Source of the DNA: Alviniconcha marisindica | Taxonomy: Eukaryota; Mollusca; Gastropoda; Provannidae | Length of the DNA stretch: 64,000 nucleotides | Assembly (NCBI GenBank): GCA_018857735.1 | Contig: JABMCL010003335.1 | Coordinates: 282,501 to 346,500 of the forward strand | Reading direction: 5' to 3' | Shown: piece after piece, positions 28,201 through 40,200 of the stretch | Layout of the letters: each line of letters starts with the position of its first letter | How positions within the stretch are numbered: the first letter of the stretch is position 1 | Notes under the pieces: generated by a model | The model's database searches: none | What the model was told of the DNA's origin: nothing | Seen by the model: the letters and a program-made list of their open reading frames with translations, nothing else | Position numbers and translations under genes: made by a program

Positions 28201-31200
28201 CCCCCTCCCAGTCTGCATGTGAGTTCTTTTCCTTTTTTTGGTTGCCCTAGTTGCTCACTGTGGGCATGCTCTGGACAGGACTCCCTGGGCCCTCAGACTC
28301 GCTCATTGTAAGCGAGCAGTGTTCAAACACATCACTCGCTCCCGGCACCATCACAGTCCCCGCAGCAACATTTCTGTGGACATTTCACTGGACAGCTCCT
28401 CGACACCAATCACAGTCGCTCTTCCCATGGCGAGAGCCAAAAAAGACCTTCAGTGGACCGTGAACCAGACAAATGAACGTACGGCTGAGGGGAAGAACTG
28501 TAAGTTTTGACTTGAACTGGGCAGTGCACCCATCACTGATCAGGACTACCTTCTTGAATGACCGCAGCTGTGCCAGATAATTCAGCATTTTTTCGATAAA
28601 GGCCTGGCTTGCACATGCGTTGTGGCGAAGCTGATCTGTGAAGACCGCGAGACAGACTGGCCTCAGTTCTCGGCAGGTAGCGAGCACCTGGAATGAACAA
28701 CTACAGGAAAGACAGTGACCTGCTTGTAAGCCCAGTGTGAGAGCGGCATCAAAGGACCAAGAGGTGACGAGAAACATGGTTGCTGTGCTGAATGGATTGA
28801 ATACTGTGATCAGGAAAATTTGACGAGCAGAATGACGAGTTACTGATCAAATCGCTTCAACTCGTGCATTGAAGGAGCAGCTGCCACTGTTTATCATCAT
28901 GATGACCTCAGAAAAAAAATTGGTGATGGATTCCTGGGCCAGTCTAACCTCAAAATTGAGAGTACCGCTGCTGACATAAAGGATGGTAATCTCCAGAGTC
29001 TTGTATTAACTATTCCATCAGCATGTAGTGTGTAGCTGTCAGCAGTCAGCATCTTTTCTGTGGCTTGGATTTTTGCCAGATCATGCCCCACGTCAGCAGT
29101 GTTCAATGCAGTCTGTAGGCAGGGCAGGTCCTTGTCATCAAACGTGGTCTTAAAAAAGATTCTCTGCAACAATCTGAATGACCTTACTACACTTGCCTGC
29201 TAGCACATTGCCATCACCTTGCAACTGCATCACAGTTTTTCTGACGTTATCACGGAAGCGATTTTTTTTCTCCCTTCAAAGTGTCTTTCTCCTGCTCTTG
29301 AACAGCGGCAAGTTCTTCGGTCTGTGCTTGGTTTTATGGCAGTTTTTCCAAGCAAAATTCAGGATAAAAAAAGAAAAAAGAAGAAGGTATATGATTTTGT
29401 TGTTGTCGACTAATTATTGGGCTGTGAACAGACATAAAATAACACATTGTAAAATTCAGCCTGGTCACTTTTGCTTGTGGATTCTGACAGATTTTGCATA
29501 AACACTGGCAAAACTTCAGCTTTCGCACTGAAATAAATTCTGCAAAGAAATTAAACCTGTTAGACAAGAAAAACTGCATCATGTGATACCTGAATTTTTT
29601 AGAAGCATAAAATATTTACCTGCAGGCAGGTTTTACAGTATTGTGTATGTGACTTCCCATTTTCACCAAAATTAAAAACTCAACACAAATACTCCACATG
29701 TGAGTTTTTTCAAAGACCAATATCCATACTGAACAAATCAAATAAAAAAGAGGACAGCAAAAGTGTTTTCTTTGATAAAATGGCTTAAAGGTACACCTAC
29801 CCCTAGATTTTCAAAGAAATCAACTTTGAGTTGTAAGTGGAATCATTTCATCACTGGAGCTGTAATAGAAGCTTGCATGCAACTCAAAGTGATGAACATT
29901 AATGAATGTAATACAATACATCATTTAACCAAAATATTTCCTAGTTTTGCACTGTACAAGTGCCGTATTATGCAATTTTCGGACCTCCACAGAAGGCAAT
30001 TTTCCACTCACTTAATTTTACAAAGAAATCCCCATTTTTTTCTGGCCAGATTGGTTAATAGCCACTTAAATTGCAAGAGAACAAGTGTTTGGTGTCATGA
30101 GGAATAAAAAAGAATGTTGCTAAGTGTTTGTGTGATAACTTTTTATAAATAACCACTTTCGATGAAAAATGAAATGAGCGCTTGTGAGTGAAGAGATGAA
30201 GCGACAAATAATGCACCCAGTTTGCTCTCTTGCTTGTACAGCAATCCCCCCCTCCCCCCCCCCCCCCCCCAACTCCTGTCTAACATACACAGTGAGTGTA
30301 TGACATGTATGTATTATATAAAATTATAATTTATATAATATATATGTAATTGACAAATATTGTGTCTTTGAACAAAAATTGGTTAGATTAGCAATGACAA
30401 TGTACATCTCTGAAATTGTAAGGTCCCATCAACCACACAGGGTCATCTCAAGAATTAGCAGTTCAGTTGAATGCAGATATATATCTATATATATGCCATT
30501 GAATGACCAGTGGCTTTTATGAAGTGTTTCAGCTGAACTGAAGTGAACACTATATATGACAACATGATACAAAAGCAGCAATTAAGCATTTCACCAATAG
30601 TCTGTATTCCTTCAATGTCTCCATTAATTCACTCTGTTTCTCACTGAACAGTCTCCATGGAGATAACAAATGCATCCTTTCAATTTTCAAGAACTGAAGA
30701 GTGAAGTCTAGGAAGCAAAACAATGGTGTCCTCGATTGTCAATCGTAGGTGGTGGCAACACTTCAACTAAGTTCTGCAGAGAAACAACCGAAATATCATC
30801 TCGCACAGGCAAAACAAAGGTGTTCCCACTGTTCCGGAGATACTTGACTACAAACTCTCCTTCCTGTAATTCCATACTATGATCCTCAGGCGAAACAACA
30901 AGTGCATGGTACTGAACCAGTCTCCTGCCAATATGAAATGAGGTGAGGATGAAGTCCCCAACTTTTGGTAAAGGTGCCTCACAAAAGCCCTGGTTCAAAA
31001 TATCGTCATCGGTATCCTGCTCCCTCATTTCACCTTCCTTCACCAGTGGAACAAAATGACTGGCCATCCAGAATACTGGGTTGACATTTTCTAGGTCCTC
31101 TCTGTTGGATGACCACATTATCCAGATTGGAAAGTTGGCTGGCTGTGACTCTGATGTTGCATGATCACAGTAAAACACTCTGTTCACCTCCCTCCGGACT

Positions 31201-34200
31201 ACACTGCCGCCCAGATTGGGATACACAGAGTGTATCTGTCGATGCAGAACATTGGCTGCTGCCAGTATCTGCCAAGGCCCCATCTCCTTGGAGTTTGTAG
31301 CTGATGCCATGACCTCCAGTTCATAGGCACGTTTCAAGTCTCTATGTAGGAAATTGCCTGACTGGTGGTAGAAAAACACAGACGCTTCACCATCAAGACG
31401 AGTGCCCTTTGCAACATAGGCTGGAGACAAATACCTTTGCTTGTTTACTGCCAGCTCACATGTGATGCGGATCCGGAGTTCTTTATGATGACTGTCATCG
31501 CCAAACGCTGCTGTGCTGAAAGCTCGTGGCAGACAGTTACCATCGGCAGCTGTTGATGCTGGATAATATCCAGGCGGTACTCCACCTGAAGGTAGAAGAT
31601 TTTGTGCAGCCTGGTCTGAAGGTGTGCAGTCCTTCCATTGCAGGGGTTCTGATGATGGCATTGACAAGGAGTGAGAAGCCTGTTCCTCTTGGAATTTTCT
31701 AGCAACTGACATGAACTCTGCAAAGTTTTGCTGAGTTTTGGCATGTTGAAGTTTTTCATAATACTCCTCAAAAAATTCTTCTCTTGTGACTCGCGCTGCC
31801 AGAGGACTGTCCATGCTGGGCTGAGCTGGGCTCTTCCTGCCGGTCAACCACCTGTTTCATAATGTGGATCTTGTAGAGGCCTGTGTAGCCTCTGTTTTGG
31901 CAAAGCTCAGGGTGATTGTCCTTGCAAGCGATGCAGAAACATGCAAGTCTTTGCGCTTTCAAAACAAGTTGGGACAAGGCCACAACTTGATGAAACTGGC
32001 GGCATCCTGGAATGCACTTTACATTTGTCTTTTGACGGCCTCGCTGTATCTGGTCTGGGCCAACAAAGAAGAAAGTACGCTTTGACAGGTCTTCATCCTT
32101 TGACAAGTTTTGGACGCACCACTGGTGAAGATCTGCTGCATGACGTATGAAAACCTTACGGCAGAGCACTGCAGCCTCAAGGCTTTTGCTGATGGCTCCA
32201 GTTTCACCATCTGCTTCACCTTTCCCATGTTCTGAGCCATAGTAGATGCGCTGGACAGGCAAGGCATAGTGCGTCAGGTCTACAAATGTCCCTCTTCCTT
32301 TGTACTGTGCTGCACAGCCATCAGAGAAGATGTAAACCTTTAAGGGCCCTTCCGCTGGTAGCATCAGTTTCTCCTGGAGGAAATGGAGTGAACATGACAT
32401 AAAGTGATGTACCGCATTATGGTCATGGACCACATCATCAGTAATAAAATCCAGTGCATGCCGTACAAGTTGTCCACTCTGGCTGCGATAAAACGCAATC
32501 ACAGGATGGAGTCTGATTTGCTGCTTGTTGAAGTGGGCGGACTTGATTTCATCTTGGTATTGAGATTTGCGGTTTTCAGCAAAATCCATGACAAGCATGA
32601 CTTCACCGGACTTGAGATTCTGCTTCAGCAGCCGATACTGATAGTACTGCCAGTCTGCTGTGAAGAAGTGCGTGATGAAAGTCGTGTTGAGGGCTGGTTT
32701 TTTCAAATCATGGTCAGTCAGTTGTTGCATGAGGTCTTCAGTAGATCCTTGCATCGTTTCTGGTTCCCGGGTTGTCTTCCCGTTGCTGGACGTACGGGCC
32801 CACCTATTCCATGTCACTGTTGGTCTCAAATCAAGGAGGCTTTGGAAATGGGTCCTCAGTGTTCCTGAAACATCGCAGCACTGCTGACACTGGCCATAGA
32901 TGCAGTCTGAACTGGGGAAGGGCGAATCTCCTTTTGGACACAGAAGAAGGTTGAAGAGGGCTTGCTCATTTGGAATTTTCATTTCCACACCAAGCCCGGA
33001 AACTGTTTAAAGCATGCAGCTTCAGCTGGACATTGAGGCAGTAGACACAAAGGCATGACTCAGAAAATGCAGATGAAATCTTGCGCACGTTCTTCAGTCT
33101 CAGCTGAGTGAACAGGGAATAGCTCACCTTTATTTCGGGATGTTCTGCCTTGAACATGGAGTATGCCCCTCTCAGTGTTTGCTGCATGACATACCCTGCA
33201 CCTTCCTTTCTGGCATACCGCTTATTTGGCAGTACACGGGAAACGTCTTCTCTGAGAAAGTAACACTGGATCTTCCGTTTGTCTTCTGTCAGGAGAGAGT
33301 GTTCTTTTCTTCCTTTCCAACAGCTTCTTCCTTGCAGCACAAATTTTTTTTTGGAGAAGGTTTCTGCGACTGTGTTTCGGAAGTGATGAAGTGGAGTTGA
33401 AAGACAACCCAACATCTCTCAATGCTTGTTTCTTTCGTGGTGATTGCGTGTTCACACAAATGTTCTTCAGCATGCGGGCAAACTGCAGCGGAGTCTTCGA
33501 ATTCTTCACCAAGCTTTTCCTTACTCCAGAAACACAGTTGTAGTGCGATTTCTTCAGAATCCTTTGATCTTCAGCTGCGGTTACTGGGTTGGGAGGCCCA
33601 TCCAAAGGAGTGCGGCAGCCAGACGTTGCTTCAGCTGAAATCACAACAGGACGTTGAGCTGGGGTTGCTGAACCAAACTTGGCAAGTTTGTCAGTGGTTC
33701 TTTTCATTCTGCGGTACACTTTATCCTTCTCCCTGGTCCTCTTCTTGTTTGCATGCATGTTTGCTCTTGACTTTGCCTTGATTTGACAGCGGTGTTCTTT
33801 GTATTCTTCTTCAGTCATGTGCCGTGGTCGCTTTGGGGGATGTGATTCTGATGCCTGGTCGGAATGCCGGCATGGTCTGCTGGTCAATTTCTGCATCCTT
33901 TCTCGGTAGCACATGGAACGATTCCTGAAATTAAAAAAAATCCTTACCTATATCATTTTTATTCATTCACTTATAATTTTTTTAATTTAAATCAGTAAAC
34001 ATTTGTGCTTCAGCGGCAGTAAAATGTTGCATACACGAATTATTTGAGTTATCACTCAGTATCACTATCAGGTATGTAAATTACCACTTTAATACTTAAT
34101 AGTTTGTAACAATTCACAAACCACTCATCCTTATGTGTGTCCGTGCGTACACATTCATGTAAACTCTTTCCAAGCTTCTAGTTCTAGTTCAACTTCTACA

Positions 34201-37200
34201 CACTTGAAACAATATTTCAAGCATATTAATGAGACTGAGTAATAATATGTAATTTCTTGTACATTATCAGCAGATTGACCGCTTACTTACCACTGGCTGT
34301 TGATGTAAAAACATAAATAATTATACTTTGACATACCTGGCAAGGCCTGCCTGTCTTTCCCTTTCTTGGATGGTTGCCCGGGTCTGTGGCTCGGTCTGCC
34401 ATTTCTTCTTTTTTGCGTCTCTATTCTGTTTGCTGCACACTTTCTGCTTCTGCAAATATTCCTGGTACTTTTCTGGGTCTTTTTCTTTGAGAATTTGTCG
34501 ACGTGTTGCCGAACTCGATGACATCATGAATCTGCACATGTATGATGGCATTAAAATTAAAACTAAGTCTTTCAGTTTCTCAATTATGAATATATGAGGC
34601 ATGTACGACAGTTGACACACATATATATTTCTTCAGAAATACACATAATTCAGCTTGGTGGTTACACAGCAACAAAAACTTGGGGGGGGGGGGGGGGCAC
34701 TTAAAATTCATCTATTTTTGAATGCAGCTTTACATACATGCACACTAACAGTAACAGTAACACAGCACTTGTAATCAAATGAAATCTGAAAGAACCACAG
34801 TTTGAAGGAAGTAAAACAATGTGAGCTTAGGCTAAATATAGAAGTTGGCAGGTTTCCTGCAGTCCGTGCATTGGCTGCCTGCTGAAATACCCAACTGACC
34901 TACACAGATACAAGCTTACGCCCACACAAACAGCTTTTCGCTGCGTGAAAAAGCCTTTCAAGAAAAAAGTGTAACTTTAGGGATTATTTGCAGAAATACT
35001 TTGTGAATCGATTGAGCTTGTCAGATTTGTTGACAAATTATCAACAAAATGGAAATCAAGTGCAGTGCATTGTGGGAAGGCCCAGTACAGCTGAGCGTGG
35101 CTGGAGTCTTGATTCTGATTTCTGATTGGTCTATTTTAAATTCCAGTGATGTCATGCGAGTCACTACTCCAAATAAGGAGATTTACGTTGAAAATCAAGG
35201 GTCGGAAACGGCAGGAAATCTATGGTCGATCTCGGCGATTATGACATGGAACTTGGAACAAAGAAGAGCAGTCGACCTCTCCAATGATACCAAACTTGAC
35301 CTACTTTTTGCTCGACTTGGGGCCGTCATCAATGGGTCAAACAATGTGCATGTGCTTTTCGTTTGAAGGCATTAAAAACAATTTTCATGCAAAACATGGC
35401 TGAATAGGTTTTTAATGGGTGTCAAAGAGTACATATCTGCACCAAAAAACAAAAAAGTGACAAAAAACATTTTGGGTCAGATTTGTCAGCCCAGTTTGTT
35501 GGTTGGCTGGTGTGGTTTGGAATGTCTGTACAAGATTTATTTTGTGTGTGAGTGTGTTTTGTCCCCCCCCCCCCCCCCCCCTTTTTTTTTTTTGATGCTG
35601 ACAATACATGCATGAAGCACCCTGGATGGAATTGGAGTACTTTTGGGAGGTGTTGTGCAGTGTACAGTGAGTTGTTTGAGCTGTTGCTTTGCCTCTGTGT
35701 GTTGTTTTGAGGACCCCTTCCAAAATATGGGCAAGCTTTTGCCTTAAACTTCTCTTTCACTCTCCTAACTGCAGAACAATTACTATATGAAAACAGAATA
35801 TGTTTCGCCCTGATTTAACTGCAATGGTTGACTGGGCATAACACACCGAGTTACGTGCTTACTCCAAACTGCAGGCGAGTGGGATCCTTTGGTTGGGTTG
35901 GGACAGCCACTGCCCTGAGACAAGTCATTTTACAGCTCAGTCACTGCACATTTTATTTCAAGATATATCATGTGAAAACATCTGTTTAAAAGAAATCAAT
36001 ATTTTTAGCAGACTATAATTAGTATAAACCTTCAGGTCCCTTTTAGTTCTGTTCATGTTCTAACCACTTTTTAAAGTACAATTAAAAAAAATCTGACTAT
36101 ACCAGTTCTAGCATGTGCACATTTTGAACTGTGTGTGATGACAAAATGTATCTCACCCTGATGTAACTATTGGTTGACTGGGTGTAAAACACCAAGTTAC
36201 TTTTTCCTAACTGCAGGCGAGTGGGATCCCTCGGTTGGGTAGCTAGGGACAGCCGCTGCTCTAAAAAGTGAGCTCTGCCATAACAGCCTGGGCCCTCAGA
36301 CCTGCTCATTGTAAGTGAGCAATGTTCGAACATTTTGCGTGCACCATCACAATCCCCACAGCAGTGTCTGGGGACATTTCATTGGACAGCTCCACACCAG
36401 TCACAGTCATTCTTTCCATGGCGAGAACCGAAAAAGACCTCTTCAGTGGACCATGAACCAGACAAACGAGTGTATGGCTGAGAAGAAGAAACAGAAGTTT
36501 TGACTTGAACTGGGCAGCGCACCCATCACTAATCAAGACTACCCTCTTGAATGACTGCAGCTGTGCCGGATAATTCAGTGTGTTAGCTGCTCATGCTGGG
36601 TGTCTGCGTACACAGTGTGCAGGACTTCCTGTCTTTAAGTTTAAAGATGATTATTTGTGTGTACCCTCCTGTTAGCTGCTTCCAGTCAGTACCTTTGTAC
36701 ACAATGTGCAGGACTAAAGTTTAAAGATCATTATTTCTGTGTCTCGTATCCTGTTAGCTGCTTACAGTGGGTACCTTTGTACACTATGTACAAGACTGTC
36801 GACCTTTCTTTAAGTTTAAAGATCATTCTTTGTGTGTACCCTCCTGTTAGCTGCTTACAATGCATACCTTTGTACACAATGTGCAGGGCTGCCTGTCTTT
36901 AAGTTTAAAGTTGATTATTTGTGTGTACCCTCCTGTTAGCTGCTTACAGTGGGTACCTTGTACACAATGCACAGGACTGCCTGTCTTTGAAGATGACTGT
37001 TTCTGTGTGTCCTTCTGTTAGTGTCTTGCCCTGATATAACTGTACTGGTTGACTGGGCGTAAAACACCAAGTTGCTGTCTCATGCTGGGTGCCTTTGTAC
37101 ACAATACGCAGGACTCCCTGTCTTTGATGATGACTGTTTCTGTATGTCCTTCTGTTAGTGTCTCGCCCTGATATAACTGTACTGGTTGACTGGGCGTAAA

Positions 37201-40200
37201 ACACCAAGTTACTGTCTCAAACTGGGTGCCTTTGTACACAATGCACAGGACTGCCTATTTTTGAAGATGACTATTTCTGTGTGTCTCGCCCTGATATAAC
37301 TGTATTGGTTGACTGGGCATAAAACACCAAGTTACTGTTAGTGTCTCATGCTGGCTGCCTTTGTACACAATGTGCAGAACCACCTGTTTTTGAAGACTGC
37401 TGTTTTTACATTCCCTTCTCGTAGTTGCTCACACTGGGTATCCAGTAAAATCCTGTCTTTGTACATGATGTGCAGGCAGCCCTGTCAACGTACTTGCTGG
37501 ACAGCATTGGGGAGAACACGAAGAACGCCATCATCTTGTACCTGCTCTTTGACATGGCAGCCGTGGCGCACGGGCAGCAGGAACAGGTAGGGCCGCTTAA
37601 AGTCTTTCCCACAGCTTCCATGGGGCGCTTGGAGGGCAAGGCTTCTGTTGCCCATGGCTCCGTCCAGAGCGCCATTATTGGTCCTTTGGCAATGCACATA
37701 GCTTTGATGCTCAACTTTTGTGCCAGGGTGTTGTGGACTTTCAAGCTGCCACTACATTTTGTTTTAACACCCTGTTTTTGTTAGGCGATTTTCATCAGAA
37801 AGCTTTCTGAGGACTGTCCCCATCCTCTTATGAGCATGATTGACACACTCAAGCTTTTCAACCTCCACATCTTGTCCATAAGGGGCAGTTGCTACGACGG
37901 CTTTATGAGCTGTTGATTCACCATCGGAGAGCATTTCCATGAAGTGGAAACCTTCAGCTAGAGTGAATGATTCATATAGATGCTAGAAATTAGAGTGAGT
38001 CAAATTCAAAAGACGGTAAATCTTGTGATGATGAGGAATGACTGGAGAGAAAAAGCAAGCAAGTCTGATTTCTCTCGAGCATCCCATCTTCTCACCAAAG
38101 GCAACAGTCAGGTTCCCACCACATTCACTGCAAGCCACACAGAAAATGGACTTCAGACTTCTAATTTCCATGAAGCACCATTCTTTGTCAATTTCTGTGT
38201 CAAAATGAGAGAGTAAAACCCACTCAGGGTCAAAATCATCATCAGAATCGCTGCTTTTGCTGTGACCTTCCCCTTCATCGATCACCCTGATATAACCGCA
38301 CCGGTTGACTGGGTGTAAAACACCAGCTTACTTACTTACTCCCCCTCATCGCTCGACAAACCATCTAAAATAAGCTGTGTAGCTTCAGTGGCAGTGATAC
38401 TGTGTCGCTTGGTAGCCATTTTTGATCAGCGCTTCAGCGTCGCCTCCCCTAACTTCAGGACAACCACATTTCTGTTCTCCACCACTGTTGTTTAGTCAGA
38501 GGGAGGTACACACACGTATTGCAATTACATGCAAGGAGGCTTTCCGAGTTTTCATCCTTTGTACCACCCCCACGACTTTTCACACAAAATTATCGAAAAT
38601 GGTCACTTCATATGATGCCCCACATTGCCAAGCATGCAATGAGTAATCGCATCATATGAAGCGAAACATCGCCAGTGAGTTAAGTTTGTGAATTGATTGG
38701 TTTTGTGGATTGACTTGACAAAGGGTTTATATATGGGAAGAGTTTTGAAATGTGCATTTGCTTATGACCTGAGTTTGTCCTGAGGTGACCCTGTGTCCTG
38801 ACAGGACATTAAAATCCATTTACTACCTACTACTAATACTATAGCATGACAGAAGTGGTGTCAAAATAATGTTGAATAATTCTTTACAAGATTAACACTT
38901 AAAAAGTACGCAACAACATGTGATTTGAAAGATTTTTCTCGCTCTGTTGAATCCACGCAGTGGATATGTTGTTTGGGTGATGTTTTGTGGAAAGTGTGAC
39001 TGAGTTTTTACTTGAATGTTTCATTTTTGTGTTCTGCTCTGATACAACTGTCATGGTTGGCTGGGCCTTAAAAATTATGTTTCTCACTAGTAATATTTGT
39101 CTGTGTCCATTGTTGATTGTGTGCGCTTGGTGCATTCTGTTATTATGTTATATTTGTTAAAGTGAATTTTTAAAAAAATTGGGGGGGGGGGGGGGGGGGG
39201 TGGCATCAGTCAAACCATAGGTAGTTAAGTGGGTTTTTTTCTTTCATTTTTTTTCTGGTTCTGCCCTTGCAGTTTGCGGAGAAGATTCCGATGTTTGCCA
39301 AGACGTTTGATCTTCCCCTGGGGCTGGTGCAGCAGATCCACGGCTTTTGGCTCATCGACCACATGAACTTCCAGGTACTGTGCAGATGCATTTGTTGTTG
39401 GCTTGGCCACTAGACCCTGAACTGATGGGCTGCTCATCGACCACAGGAACTTCCAGGTAGTGTGCAGATGCATTTGTTGTTGGCTTGGCCACTATACCCG
39501 CTCATCGACATCGACCACATGAAGTTCCAGGTACTGTGCTATGCATTTACTGTTGGTTGTGCCACTAGACCCATAACCGATTGGCTGCCTGTCGACCACA
39601 TGATGTGAACTTCCAGGTACTGTGCTGTACATTTGTTGGCTTTGCCACTAGACCCAGAACTGATGGGCCACTTGTCGACCTCAGAAACTTCCAGGTACTG
39701 TGTGGTGCATTTGTTCCAGCAAATGTGGCAGTGTAATTAATGAGTTGTTGGTGACATCATTGCGGCCTCTAAATGGATTATTATGCCATGGGAAATTTAA
39801 AAATTTTTGGGTGTAATGATGTCTCTGGTTCAAACTACCTTTTTCTTCCTTTTTCTCCCCCTACTCTTCCTCCCCCCCCAAAGCCTTTTTTTTTTTCTTC
39901 TTCTTTGCCATTGTGATTAAATGTTTGTGTGTGTGTCTCTCTCCCTCTCCCTCCCTCCCTCCCCCTGACCCCCTAACCCAACCCCCAACCCTTTTTTCTT
40001 TTCTTCTTCTTTGCCATTGTGATTAAATGTTCCAGTGAAATGGCATAATCTCTGGGAGGGGGGTTGAGGGTAGGGGAGGATGTAGTGCTCTGAATTTAAC
40101 CCAAATTTGCATGATTCAGATAGAGGGCCCTCAGTTGAACCCTAATTTGCATGATTCAGATGTACCTAATCAGATTCAGAGGTCTGTTAGTGTTGATGAG

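Larger units (their letters stand above)
30708..34597 (-). mobile_element. DDE transposon with an OTU/vertnin-like module, in ELYS intron 20
   Basis: Minus-strand open frames in order: a basic N-terminal region (spliced, 34527-34337 and 33924-33222), a Cys-containing region (33415-32966), a DDE-like catalytic core (32988-31768) and an OTU-fold module with a C-terminal domain (31847-30708). Neighbouring frames overlap by 23 to 194 nt and each shift is by one frame, as expected if one long protein was broken by small indels. The orientation is opposite to the host gene. Superfamily not assigned; no terminal repeats or target duplication were found. Confidence 0.75.

Noticed and set aside
35049..35366. 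105-codon plus-strand frame beside the transposon
   Set aside because: No recognisable domain, in the 5' flank of the transposon on the opposite strand. Likely chance.
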